DNA of 9,410 nt from UBA7328 sp002471345 (GTDB lineage: Bacteria; Bacteroidota; Bacteroidia; Chitinophagales; Saprospiraceae): assembly GCA_964011275.1 (NCBI GenBank), contig CAXGOB010000124.1, positions 1 through 9,410 on the forward strand. The letters are read 5' to 3'. The position numbers and the translations under genes are program-made. Position 1 is the stretch's first letter; each line of letters starts with the position of its first letter. The notes beneath the pieces are model-generated. The model made no database searches, was not told the origin of the DNA, and worked only from the letters and a program-made list of their open reading frames with translations. Positions 1-7,388 of the stretch are shown here, piece after piece.

Positions 1-400
1 CTTCAGTATTATGTTTTGAAATCCAATTCCAGTCCTTTTCAAGATTAGAAGCATTCACCACCAGTAAATATCCATCATCAGTCATTCTATACACAATCAA
101 ATCATCAACTATTCCACCTTGATTATTGGGCATACATGAGTATTGTGCTTGACCTATTTCCAGTTTTGAGGCATCATTACTACTGATTTTTTGAATAAGG
201 TCAAAGGACCCTTTTCCAGATATGTAGAATTCTCCCATATGACTTACGTCAAAAATTCCTACACCTTCTCTTACTTGCATATGCTCTTGTACCACTCCGC
301 TGTATTGAATTGGCATACTATATCCAGCAAATGGCACCATACGGCCTCCTAAATCAATATGCTTTTGTTCAAGTACTAATGACTTTATTTTTTCTTCCAT
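1..400 (-). CDS. gcvT: Glycine cleavage system T protein (aminomethyltransferase), N-terminal part; cut by the window edge
   Basis: The T protein takes the aminomethyl group carried on lipoylated GcvH and, with tetrahydrofolate, releases ammonia and forms 5,10-methylene-THF; it is cytoplasmic. The 133 codons visible here read as the GcvT N-terminus: GRMVPFAGYSMPIQY near residues 19-33, REGVGIFDVSHMGE near 45-58, and GGIVDDLIVYR near 97-107, all family hallmarks of the folate-binding fold. The ATG at 398-400 is preferred because an in-frame stop lies about 42 bases upstream and no other ATG intervenes (a TTG lies two codons before). It sits 57 bases downstream of gcvP on the same strand, so the two are probably co-transcribed. 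A small inverted repeat, ACCCA-T-TGGGT at 406-416, lies just before the start, where a ribosome binding site would be; no Shine-Dalgarno sequence is seen. The C-terminal two thirds lie outside the window. Confidence 0.95.
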   Translation of the reverse strand, partial: MEEKIKSLVLEQKHIDLGGRMVPFAGYSMPIQYSGVVQEHMQVREGVGIFDVSHMGEFYISGKGSFDLIQKISSNDASKLEIGQAQYSCMPNNQGGIVDDLIVYRMTDDGYLLVVNASNLEKDWNWISKHNTE

Positions 401-457
401 GTACAACCCATTGGGTATTTGAAATATTAATATCTAAGTGACAAATATTACTAAAGA

Positions 458-3343
458 TTAGTTCATCACTTCCTGTTCAGATTCAATTTCATCATCTGCA
501 TAAGCACTTAGTGGAGGACAACTACACATTAAGTTTCTATCTCCATAAGCATCGTCCACTCGCCCTACTGCTGGCCAAAATTTATTCTTTCCCACATATG
601 AAAGAGGGAAAGCAGCTTCAGCCCTGGAATAAGGATAATCCCATGAATCCGCTGTTAGAGCAAGCATAGTGTGGGGAGAATTACTTAACACATTGTTTCC
701 TGGTTCTGCTTTTCCTTCGGTAATCTCACCAATTTCTTTCCTTATATTGATCATAGCATCACAAAACCTATCTAGTTCTTCCAATGTTTCACTTTCTGTA
801 GGTTCTATCATCATTGTATTACTCACTGGGAAAGAGACTGTAGGAGCATGAAAACCATAGTCCATTAGTCTTTTAGCTAAATCTATTGCTCCTATTTTCT
901 CAGTTTTAAAATGTCTTAAATCGATGATTAACTCATGTGCATTATGTCCATGTTTACCGGTATATAGTACTTTATAGTGTTCTGTTAGCCTTTCCTTGAT
1001 ATAGTTAGCATTTAGGATAGCTACTTCTGTCGCCCTTTTTAAGCCATCTCCTCCCATCATTGCGATATAGGCATATGATATGGTAAGTATACTAGCACTT
1101 CCCCATGGTGCAGCAGATATACCATTAATTCCTTTTTCACTGTCCTTCATATTCACCACGGAATTAGAAGGCAAAAATGGAGTTAGTTCTTCTGTCACCG
1201 CTATTGGGCCCATCCCTGGACCTCCTCCTCCATGAGGTATGCAAAATGTTTTATGAAGATTAAGATGACATACATCAGCTCCTATCCTGCCAGGGCTGGT
1301 AAGCCCCAACTGAGCATTAAGATTAGCTCCATCCATATAGACTCTACCACCATTCTCATGGATAATATTACATGCTTCGACTATACCCTCTTCAAAAACT
1401 CCATGTGTACTTGGATAGGTAACCATGAGGGCCATAAGATTCTCTTTGTAAGCCTGAGCTTTATCTCTAAGGTCATCTATGTTAATGTCGCCATTCTCCT
1501 CACATTTGACTAGGACGACTTTCTGTCCTGCCATTACTGCTGATGCAGGGTTAGTGCCATGAGCAGATGTAGGAATTAGAGTGATATTTCTATGGTTTTG
1601 TCCACTACTTTCAAACATTGCCTTGATTACCATAAGGCCTGCCAACTCTCCCTGAGCTCCACTGTTAGGCTGAAGTGACGTAGCATAAAAACCTGTAATC
1701 TCTGAAAGCCACGTTGATAAATCATCAAACATCTCATGATATCCAGAGACTTGATCAAATGGAACAAAAGGATGAATATTTCCAAATTCCGGCCAAGACA
1801 AAGGCATCATTTCTGAAGTAGCATTGAGCTTCATTGTGCAAGACCCTAGGGAGATCATAGAATGCACTAATGATAAATCCTTATTCTCCAATCTCTTCAT
1901 ATACCTCAACATCTCATGCTCAGAATGATATTTGCTAAACACAGGATGAGATAAGAAATCCGAACTTCGCTCTAAACTATCCTTTATGATTACCGAATAG
2001 GCAAGTTCATTATTTTTTACAGTTCCATTTAGAGCAGTTCTGAATATATCTACAATGTCATCTACATCTTCTTGCGTCACAGTTTCATTGAGTGAAATCC
2101 CTATGTCTCCATTTTCAAAGTACCTAAAATTGATTCCTTTTATGAGAGCTCCTTTTCTAATCGATTCTGTATGACTCGTTTTAATTCTTAAAGTGTCAAA
2201 AAAACATTCATTTACTTGATCATAGCCAAATGCCTTTAGGTTAGCATTCAGAGAAGCAGTAAAACTATGTATTCTATTGGCTATTTGTTGAAGTCCTTCT
2301 TTGCCGTGGTAAACGGCATACATTCCTGCCATCACTGCTAATAGAACTTGAGCTGTGCAAATATTCGAAGTAGCCTTTTCTCGTCTGATATGTTGCTCTC
2401 TAGTCTGAAGGGCCATCCTATATGCGATATTCCCTTTACTATCCTGAGTGACCCCAATGATCCTTCCTACCACTTGCCTTTTAAAATCTTCTCTGGTAGC
2501 AAAAAATGCCGCATGAGGACCTCCATAACCTAATGGGATCCCAAATCTCTGAGATGTTCCCACCACTACATCTGCTCCCATTTCGCCAGGAGATTTAAGC
2601 ATGACTAGTGACATCAGATCAGCTATTATCACCGTTTTCACATCCGATTCCGCAGCGGCTGCAATAATAGATGAAGGGTCTTTAATTGCTCCATTACTAT
2701 CTGGATATTGGAGACATATTCCAAAAAGATCTGGATCACTTACATCCACCTCTGATCTGTCTCCAATGACAATTTGTATTCCAACAGGCTCAGCTCTACC
2801 TATCATCACATCCAAAGTCTGGGGAAATATATTCTGCTCTATAAAAAACTTATGAGCCTGCTTTTTGCTTTTAGCTTTTACTCTGTGTAACATACTCATG
2901 GCCTCTGCGGCGGCAGTACCTTCATCCAATAATGATGCATTCGCAATCTGCATACCAGTTAGATCAGTAATCATCGTCTGAAAATTGATGATAGCTTCTA
3001 ATCTCCCTTGTGCTATTTCTGCCTGATAGGGTGTGTAAGCTGTATACCAACCCGGATTTTCCAGGATATTTCTTTGGATAACTGCAGGTGTGATACACTC
3101 ATGATAGCCCATGCCAATGTACGACCTAAATACCTTATTCTTGTCTGCTAAATATTTGAAATTTTTGATAAACTCAGCTTCTGTCTGAGCTGAAGGAAGC
3201 TCTAATTCTTGATTAGATCGAATGCTCTTTGGAACTGTCTCATCGATGAGTTGTTCTACATCGCTTACACCTATGATCCCAAGCATATAATCAATATCCT
3301 TTTGGCTAGGACCTATGTGGCGATTGACAAATTTTTCTGTCAT
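458..3343 (-). CDS. gcvP: Glycine dehydrogenase (decarboxylating), P protein of the glycine cleavage system, single-chain form
   Basis: GcvP is the PLP enzyme that decarboxylates glycine and passes the aminomethyl group to the lipoyl arm of GcvH. At 961 residues this is the full-length fused form, not the split GcvPA/GcvPB form. The N-terminus has the usual NRHIGP (residues 7-12), followed by the GMGYHECITPAVIQRNILENP-type block and the NASLLDEGTAAAEAM block. The C-terminal half carries TYPSTHGVFEE and the PLP-lysine segment NLHKTFCIPHGGGGPG, with the Schiff-base lysine at about residue 698. The end, NLMCSCPPLSAYADDE, is also typical. Nothing is missing and there is no frameshift. gcvT follows 57 bases downstream; gcvH and the lipoamide dehydrogenase gene are not in this window. 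The preceding gene is divergent, so the promoter must lie in 3344-3696. No glycine riboswitch-like structure was recognised there. Confidence 0.98.
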   Translation of the reverse strand: MTEKFVNRHIGPSQKDIDYMLGIIGVSDVEQLIDETVPKSIRSNQELELPSAQTEAEFIKNFKYLADKNKVFRSYIGMGYHECITPAVIQRNILENPGWYTAYTPYQAEIAQGRLEAIINFQTMITDLTGMQIANASLLDEGTAAAEAMSMLHRVKAKSKKQAHKFFIEQNIFPQTLDVMIGRAEPVGIQIVIGDRSEVDVSDPDLFGICLQYPDSNGAIKDPSSIIAAAAESDVKTVIIADLMSLVMLKSPGEMGADVVVGTSQRFGIPLGYGGPHAAFFATREDFKRQVVGRIIGVTQDSKGNIAYRMALQTREQHIRREKATSNICTAQVLLAVMAGMYAVYHGKEGLQQIANRIHSFTASLNANLKAFGYDQVNECFFDTLRIKTSHTESIRKGALIKGINFRYFENGDIGISLNETVTQEDVDDIVDIFRTALNGTVKNNELAYSVIIKDSLERSSDFLSHPVFSKYHSEHEMLRYMKRLENKDLSLVHSMISLGSCTMKLNATSEMMPLSWPEFGNIHPFVPFDQVSGYHEMFDDLSTWLSEITGFYATSLQPNSGAQGELAGLMVIKAMFESSGQNHRNITLIPTSAHGTNPASAVMAGQKVVLVKCEENGDINIDDLRDKAQAYKENLMALMVTYPSTHGVFEEGIVEACNIIHENGGRVYMDGANLNAQLGLTSPGRIGADVCHLNLHKTFCIPHGGGGPGMGPIAVTEELTPFLPSNSVVNMKDSEKGINGISAAPWGSASILTISYAYIAMMGGDGLKRATEVAILNANYIKERLTEHYKVLYTGKHGHNAHELIIDLRHFKTEKIGAIDLAKRLMDYGFHAPTVSFPVSNTMMIEPTESETLEELDRFCDAMINIRKEIGEITEGKAEPGNNVLSNSPHTMLALTADSWDYPYSRAEAAFPLSYVGKNKFWPAVGRVDDAYGDRNLMCSCPPLSAYADDEIESEQEVMN

Positions 3344-3696
3344 TTCTCTGGTAGTTTATCTCAGTTAATTACATCTATAAATAGGTACAAATACAATAAA
3401 ACACGAATATATCTGAAATGTTACTATTGGTAATAAAAGAAGGAGATTTTCATTTCAAAATTGAATAGTCTGATTTCAATATTTTATAAACAATTTAGAC
3501 ATTCTCCGAACCGAAAAAAAATGAAGTAATTCTTCACAATACTAACAAGTATCTAAAGGAAAGATTAAAGGGATCATTCATCATTGAGGTCTTAATACCT
3601 AATTACATGAGGTCACATTGATCATGATGCAATCATTGATATTCAACAATAATCCCTAAATTCAATACTATTAGTTAACAATTGAAAAATTAAACC
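3344..3696. other. 353-base divergent intergenic region between gcvP and the Bor-like gene
   Basis: No convincing gene is present. The gcvP side holds the candidate promoter at 3388-3418. The side near the plus-strand gene has two copies of TGAGGTC (3585-3591 and 3608-3614, start to start 23 bases, same orientation) and an imperfect inverted repeat at 3621-3640 (ATCATGAT and ATCATTGAT around GCA). These could be regulator sites, but that is inference. For the plus-strand gene only a weak promoter is visible: TTG at 3637-3639 and TAAATTCA near 3657-3664. Its start is preceded by an A-rich stretch rather than a Shine-Dalgarno sequence. Confidence 0.5.
3388..3418 (-). promoter_or_regulatory. Candidate Bacteroidota-type promoter for gcvP-gcvT
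   Basis: Read on the minus strand, TTTC at 3415-3418 and TGTATTTG at 3388-3395 are separated by 19 bases. This resembles the Bacteroidota consensus TTTG (-33) and TAnnTTTG (-7), with one mismatch in each box. Transcription would begin about 35-40 bases before the gcvP ATG. It is the best match I found in the gap, but AT-rich DNA gives many such near matches. Confidence 0.35.
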
Positions 3697-3990
3697 ATGA
3701 AAAAAATTATTCCAAACTTAATCTTGATTGCCGCAACAGCAATTTTGTTCACTTCATGTTACACCAATACGATGATTGTAGGTCAAGGGGCTCAAACCGG
3801 GGTGGAAGTAAAAGCAAAAAATCATTATTTGATTGCTGGACTTGCTCCATTATCACAAGCTGATCCACAAGAAATGGCAAATGGTGCGGCAGACTACGAA
3901 GTAACTATCCAACATACTTTTGTGGATGGACTGATCAATGCAATTACATTAGGAATCTATACTCCTACTACTACTATTGTAAGAAAATAA
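3697..3990 (+). CDS. Bor-like outer-membrane lipoprotein (phage lambda Bor family)
   Basis: This 97-residue protein starts with a lipoprotein signal peptide: KK at 2-3, a hydrophobic stretch at 4-19, and a lipobox-like LFTSC with the lipidated cysteine at 21. The rest resembles lambda Bor, the small lysogeny-expressed lipoprotein linked to serum resistance in E. coli. HYLIAGL (43-49) matches the HHFFVSGI region of Bor, and FVDGLINAITLGIYTP (75-90) matches FVNGLLGFITLGIYTP almost position for position; the lengths are also the same. The comparison with Bor is from memory, not a search. The two cysteines in the C-terminal half of Bor are absent here. No phage genes surround it, so it is probably a chromosomal member of the wider family, with unknown role in this phylum. 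A strong hairpin follows eight bases after the stop, suggesting a single-gene transcript. Confidence 0.8.
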   Translation: MKKIIPNLILIAATAILFTSCYTNTMIVGQGAQTGVEVKAKNHYLIAGLAPLSQADPQEMANGAADYEVTIQHTFVDGLINAITLGIYTPTTTIVRK

Positions 3991-3998
3991 TTCAATGA

Positions 3999-4036
3999 TA
4001 GAGAGGCTATCGATATATATTCGTTTAGCCTCTCTA
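3999..4036 (+). terminator. Hairpin terminator after the Bor-like gene
   Basis: There is a perfect 11-base stem, TAGAGAGGCTA at 3999-4009 with TAGCCTCTCTA at 4026-4036, closing a 16-base loop that can itself pair weakly (CGA/TCG). It lies 8 bases after the stop codon at 3988-3990. The bases that follow are pyrimidine-rich but lack a clean run of T, so termination efficiency is uncertain. Confidence 0.65.
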
Positions 4037-4058
4037 CTACTTACTTTATAATCACAAA

Positions 4059-4241
4059 ATGCTCAGGACTTTAATTCTATCCATTGGTATCATCTTGATA
4101 ATAGTATCATCTTACTTTTTAATAAAAGAGCTAATCTCTAATTCAAATTTTACAAATTTTCAATTAGGAAACATTCTAGGAAACGTGATCCTATTTTGTT
4201 TGGGAGTATTTATTGTTTACAAAAAAAGGAAGAAGAATTAA
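4059..4241 (+). CDS. Small membrane protein of unknown function, two predicted helices
   Basis: This is a 60-residue open frame with hydrophobic segments at about 4-22 and 36-54, separated by a short polar linker (KELISNSNFTNFQ) and ended by a basic tail, KKRKKN. That arrangement is what a real hairpin-like inner-membrane protein would show, with both ends probably cytoplasmic. I do not recognise a family. It begins 22 bases after the terminator hairpin on the same strand, so it would need its own promoter or readthrough; neither a promoter nor a Shine-Dalgarno sequence is obvious. In AT-rich DNA short hydrophobic frames can arise by chance, which limits confidence. Confidence 0.5.
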   Translation: MLRTLILSIGIILIIVSSYFLIKELISNSNFTNFQLGNILGNVILFCLGVFIVYKKRKKN

Positions 4242-4320
4242 CCAAAATGAATGGATACCAGATCAATGAAACAAGCAAATTGAGGTCAATGAATACTTCA
4301 ATACTAGATAAAAACACCTC

Positions 4321-4683
4321 TTAAATTAAGAGAAGAAGTATTGCTATTAAAGCTGGTAAGCCTTGAACAAAAAATATCTTTTTGCTTACTGATATCCCTC
4401 CATAAATTCCAGCTATCAAAACACAACCTAAGAAGAATAAGGATACATTTTCACTCCATTGTACATTAGAAATAACTAAGGACCAAATGAGTCCGGCGGC
4501 CAAAAAACCATTGTATAATCCCTGATTAGCAGCCATAGTCTTTGTGGGCTCAAAAAGGTCCGGAGGTAGAGATCTAAAAACTTTCCTTCCAGCAGTAGTC
4601 CATGCGAACATCTCTAACCACAAAAAGTACAGGTGGAGTAATGCTACAATCGCTATCAGAACTTTTATGAGTATATCCATCAT
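4321..4683 (-). CDS. DUF1304 family integral membrane protein
   Basis: This 120-residue protein has four predicted membrane helices at about 5-25, 55-71, 79-98 and 104-120. The loop after helix 1 has the family's LEMFAWTT and RKVF segments, and helix 2 starts with the hallmark AANQGLYNGFLAAGL (51-65). Length and layout match DUF1304 proteins, which have no established function. It starts 16 bases after the ggt stop codon on the same strand, so it is very likely co-transcribed with ggt. Two adjacent ATG codons (4681-4683 and 4678-4680) could serve as the start; the choice changes one residue. No strong terminator is visible in the 79 bases beyond its stop, only a five-base GAGGT/ACCTC pairing with a long loop. 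Confidence 0.88.
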   Translation of the reverse strand: MMDILIKVLIAIVALLHLYFLWLEMFAWTTAGRKVFRSLPPDLFEPTKTMAANQGLYNGFLAAGLIWSLVISNVQWSENVSLFFLGCVLIAGIYGGISVSKKIFFVQGLPALIAILLLLI

Positions 4684-4699
4684 TATAATTTATATTTAA

Positions 4700-6415
4700 T
4701 TAATAGGCCATTGTTGCTGCATCAGGTCGTCTTGGGTCAGAAGATCCAAAGAGCAAACCATTTTTTAGCATAATCGTCTGTGTGCTGCCCATAGCACTAC
4801 GATAGCTCACATTATGATTTTTATTCCGAAGCAGACTTTGAGTATCTAGTCCAATTCCCTTTTCAATATATAGAATGTCAGGATACCACTGATGATGTAT
4901 ACGAGGAGCATGAGTTGCCTCAGCTACATTCATGTCATGATCTATTATATTTAAAATGACTTGAAGAACAGTAGTAATGATCCGACTTCCTCCTGGGCTT
5001 CCTGTTGCAAAGTATGGTTTGCCCTCTTTAAATACCATAGTCGGTGTCATACTACTCAATGGCCTCTTTCCAGGTTCTACAGCATTAGCCTCTCCGCCTA
5101 GTAGTCCAAAAGCATTTGCTACTCCTGGCTTTGCAGAGAAGTCACTCATTTCATTGTTAAGGAGTATTCCTGTTCCTTTAGCAACTATACCGGTTCCAAA
5201 ACTAAAATTAAGTGTATAGGTATTGACCACCACATTTCCATCTTTATCTACTACTGTGAAATGAGTAGTCTCCTCACTTTCATAGTCCTGAGGTTTTCCA
5301 GGTTTGATATCATCTGAAGGAGTAGCTGTCCATCTATTTATTTTACTTCTAACTTCTGCCGCATACTCTGCTGAGGTGATTCCTTGAGTAGGTACATTCC
5401 AAAAATTTGGGTCCCCTAAATGTTCACTTCTGTCTGCATAGGCATGCTTCATACTTTCTGCCATAATATGAAGAGTTTCTGCAGTGTTATGTCCTAAGTA
5501 ACCTAAAGGAAATCCACTGAGAATATTCAACATCTGAATCACATGAACACCTCCTGAACTAGGAGGTGGCATAGAAGCTATATCATAGCCTCGGTATGAC
5601 CCCCATACGGGCTTTACTTCTTCTACTTTGTAATTGTTGAGGTCCTTCATTTCGATGTACCCATCGTTCATAGTCATGTCATCAACTATCCTTTTTCCTA
5701 CTTCTCCTTTATAAAATGCATCTGCTCCATGATCTGCAATTTGCTTAAGACTCCAAGCCAAATCTTTTTGTATTAACTGATCTCCTGCTTCATAGTACCC
5801 ACCATTTTCTTTATAAAATATCTTAGCTGATTCTGGCCATTTCCTAATCCTTCTTTCTAGGTTTTTTAAGATTCTAGCTAAATCATATGTTACTTGAAAA
5901 CCTTCTTCTGCTTGTTTGATGGCTGGTGCTAGTACTTCTGCTAAGCTCATAGTACCATAGAGTTCTAATGCTCTGGCCATTCCAGCTACACTTCCTGGCA
6001 CTCCTGCAGATGCATACTGAGCATTGACCTTACTCCTATCTACATCTCCTTTTTGATCCAAGTACATATCTCTGAAAGCCTTAGCAGGAGCCATTTCTCT
6101 GTAATTCAAAGTATTAGTCTCATTTTCATCTGCATCATGAATCATCATAAATCCACCACCACCTAAGTTGCCAGCTCTTGGTAAAACCACTGCTAAACTG
6201 AAACCAACAGCAACTGCTGCATCTACAGCATTTCCTCCTTTTTTTAATATCTCCAATCCAACTTCTGTAGCCAGTTTGTGCTGGCTTGCTACCATACCAT
6301 TCTCTCCTACGATGGGATGATGCCTCACATCACTGGAGTAAATGGGCGTCGTTTGCTGAGCGAAAAGTGATGAAAGAGTTAGAATTATGATTGAAAAAGC
6401 TAGTATTTGCTTCAT
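4700..6415 (-). CDS. ggt: Gamma-glutamyltransferase (glutathione hydrolase), periplasmic proenzyme
   Basis: GGT cleaves the gamma-glutamyl bond of glutathione and related compounds and transfers the glutamyl group to water or amino acids. From the ATG at 6413-6415 the protein has 571 residues and begins with a clear signal peptide (MKQILAFSIIILTLSSLFA, likely cut after residue 19). The frame is open 14 codons further upstream, to an ATG at 6455-6457, but that would put a polar stretch before the signal, so the inner start is preferred. YREMAP (105-110) holds the glutamyl-binding arginine. ETTHFTVVDKDGNVV holds the autoprocessing nucleophile, the threonine at about 383, which becomes the first residue of the small subunit. 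TYTLNFSFGTGIVAKGTGIL, PLSSMTPTMVF and GSPGGSRIITTVLQ complete the family set. All catalytic elements are present. The DUF1304 gene follows in the same transcript. Confidence 0.97.
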   Translation of the reverse strand: MKQILAFSIIILTLSSLFAQQTTPIYSSDVRHHPIVGENGMVASQHKLATEVGLEILKKGGNAVDAAVAVGFSLAVVLPRAGNLGGGGFMMIHDADENETNTLNYREMAPAKAFRDMYLDQKGDVDRSKVNAQYASAGVPGSVAGMARALELYGTMSLAEVLAPAIKQAEEGFQVTYDLARILKNLERRIRKWPESAKIFYKENGGYYEAGDQLIQKDLAWSLKQIADHGADAFYKGEVGKRIVDDMTMNDGYIEMKDLNNYKVEEVKPVWGSYRGYDIASMPPPSSGGVHVIQMLNILSGFPLGYLGHNTAETLHIMAESMKHAYADRSEHLGDPNFWNVPTQGITSAEYAAEVRSKINRWTATPSDDIKPGKPQDYESEETTHFTVVDKDGNVVVNTYTLNFSFGTGIVAKGTGILLNNEMSDFSAKPGVANAFGLLGGEANAVEPGKRPLSSMTPTMVFKEGKPYFATGSPGGSRIITTVLQVILNIIDHDMNVAEATHAPRIHHQWYPDILYIEKGIGLDTQSLLRNKNHNVSYRSAMGSTQTIMLKNGLLFGSSDPRRPDAATMAY

Positions 6416-6429
6416 ACTTATCAATTGAA

Positions 6430-6690
6430 TTTTTATCTGATGTGGATAAAAATACAAAAGGGTATGTTCTCATTTATAATGAAGCACCTAAAGAAGTGAT
6501 TAAACAACTATGTCCTCTGACAAGAATAGCGGCTAGGTTATCAGGAATTAGCAAAAATTGGAAATGCATAATTCGTGATCCAGTACTTAATTACCATTGA
6601 GATAGGTTGCCAACCTGAGCTTGATCAACCTTTGGCTGAAGAATTTTGGTGAAAAATTGAGGAACTATGTGTTATTCATAGGTGATGTAA
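6430..6690 (+). pseudogene. Possible decayed gene remnant, family not recognised
   Basis: Between the starts of ggt and the next lipoprotein's end, plus-strand frame 1 reads protein-like sequence for about 50 codons (GYVLIYNEAPKEVIKQ, TRIAARLSGISKNWK) and ends at a TGA at 6598-6600. Just before and after that stop, frame 2 continues with protein-like sequence (TIEIGCQPELDQPLAEEFW) to a TGA at 6650-6652, then KIEELCVIHR to another stop. This is what a gene broken by one frameshift and two stops would look like. There is no credible start or ribosome binding site, and the 5' part of frame 1 runs antisense into the ggt signal peptide. I do not recognise the product. It could also be chance, so this call is tentative. 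Confidence 0.3.
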
Positions 6691-6706
6691 TATGTTACTA
6701 AATCAC
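6682..6706 (-). terminator. Candidate hairpin after the cysteine-motif lipoprotein gene
   Basis: GTGAT plus GTAA (6682-6690) pairs with TTAC (6695-6698) and ATCAC (6702-6706), giving a nine-pair AT-rich stem with a four-base loop and a three-base bulge. It lies 15 bases beyond the 3' end of the minus-strand gene that stops at 6722. There is no T-tract after it, so its role as a terminator is inferred from position. Confidence 0.3.
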
Positions 6707-6721
6707 TTCAAGGACTAAAAA

Positions 6722-7135
6722 TTAAAATGACTGTACTGTTATTTCTAAGATGTAATCTTCTTCATTAATTTCAGCATTGCCAATACTTGGGTATGGGTCT
6801 CCTTTCGTGAGTGTATATCTTACATTATTAAATTCTACAGATTCTGATTCTTCTTCCAATCCTGCCAATTTCAAAGTCAATAAACTCACTTGATCCAATT
6901 CTTCAATAAGGGATAATTCTACCTCCAACTCTCCTGCCCAAACACACTGGACATTATCAGGGCACCTGCTTTCATTGACAACAGAAATAAAACTGATTTC
7001 TAGATTGTCGCAGATCGATTTAGTTTCTCCAAAATTGATAGTAATTGTTTTTTCAATTGATAAACAGTCGTCACTTTTACTACATGAGGATGTTATGATA
7101 ATCATGGAAACAATAAATATGAATATGTATTTCAT
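6722..7135 (-). CDS. Secreted lipoprotein with an SRCPxxxxCxWxGE motif, function unknown
   Basis: This 137-residue protein has a lipoprotein signal: a hydrophobic stretch at 3-14 and TSSC with the lipidated cysteine at 18, followed by SKSDD, typical of Bacteroidota lipoproteins. After the anchor the chain is rich in alternating hydrophobic residues, suggesting a small beta-sandwich. The central segment ESRCPDNVQCVWAGE (55-69), with cysteines 58 and 64, is a pattern I recognise from many uncharacterised Bacteroidota lipoproteins; together with C24 and C42 it may form disulfides. No enzymatic residues are evident. It stands alone: ggt is the next minus-strand gene, about 300 bases downstream, and the LRR gene ends 356 bases upstream. 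No clear promoter of the TAnnTTTG type was found before the ATG. Confidence 0.85.
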   Translation of the reverse strand: MKYIFIFIVSMIIITSSCSKSDDCLSIEKTITINFGETKSICDNLEISFISVVNESRCPDNVQCVWAGELEVELSLIEELDQVSLLTLKLAGLEEESESVEFNNVRYTLTKGDPYPSIGNAEINEEDYILEITVQSF

Positions 7136-7264
7136 AGCATGAATTTTAATTACACTTATAAAGACGGGGTCTCAATAGAATGTGTTGGTTTCCATATCTT
7201 AATATTTTGATAAATTATTAGGACTTATCTATGAACTATCAACCTTTTGTGAAAACAAAACGTC

Positions 7265-7295
7265 AAGCCTATTCAATTCTTTTTTAATTAGGCTT
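7265..7295. terminator. Candidate terminator hairpin downstream of the LRR gene
   Basis: AAGCCTA (7265-7271) pairs with TAGGCTT (7289-7295); inside, AATT at 7275-7278 can pair with AATT at 7286-7289 in an alternative fold. On the minus strand the stem is followed after four bases by TTTTGTTTT, a fair U-rich tail. It lies about 200 bases beyond the LRR stop codon, which is far for a dedicated terminator. Confidence 0.35.
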
Positions 7296-7374
7296 ATTTA
7301 TTAAGTATGTGACTCAATCTAATTACAGACATAAACTCATTTTAGCATTTCCTTTTAAAAAAGTGAATTTCCTA

Positions 7375-7388
7375 AACTTGATCAAGTT
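7375..7388. repeat. Perfect 14-base palindrome, possible operator
   Basis: AACTTGATCAAGTT reads the same on both strands and lies about 240 bases upstream of the lipoprotein start and about 100 bases beyond the LRR stop. Its size and symmetry suit a dimeric regulator site, but the distance to any start is large and no regulator gene is nearby. Confidence 0.35.

Noticed and set aside
669..2855. Several plus-strand open frames of 60-90 codons opposite gcvP
   Set aside because: They lie entirely antisense to a complete, highly conserved gene and show no protein family features or ribosome binding sites; they are shadows of gcvP.
3344..3696. Glycine riboswitch upstream of gcvP
   Set aside because: I looked because gcv operons often carry one, but saw no paired tandem aptamer-like stems or conserved core; only short AT-rich repeats are present.
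4247..4324. 25-codon frame MNGYQINETSK... between the small membrane gene and DUF1304
   Set aside because: Too short, no ribosome binding site or promoter, and its stop lies in the 3' end of the opposing gene; nothing supports translation.
4977..5219. 80-codon plus-strand frame inside ggt
   Set aside because: It is antisense to the conserved small-subunit region of GGT and proline/leucine-rich without any recognisable domain.
6391..6443. Treating the plus-strand frame that begins at 6391 as an intact 69-residue gene
   Set aside because: Its first part is antisense to the ggt signal peptide and its stop is followed by further protein-like sequence in another frame; a remnant or chance frame is more likely than an intact gene.
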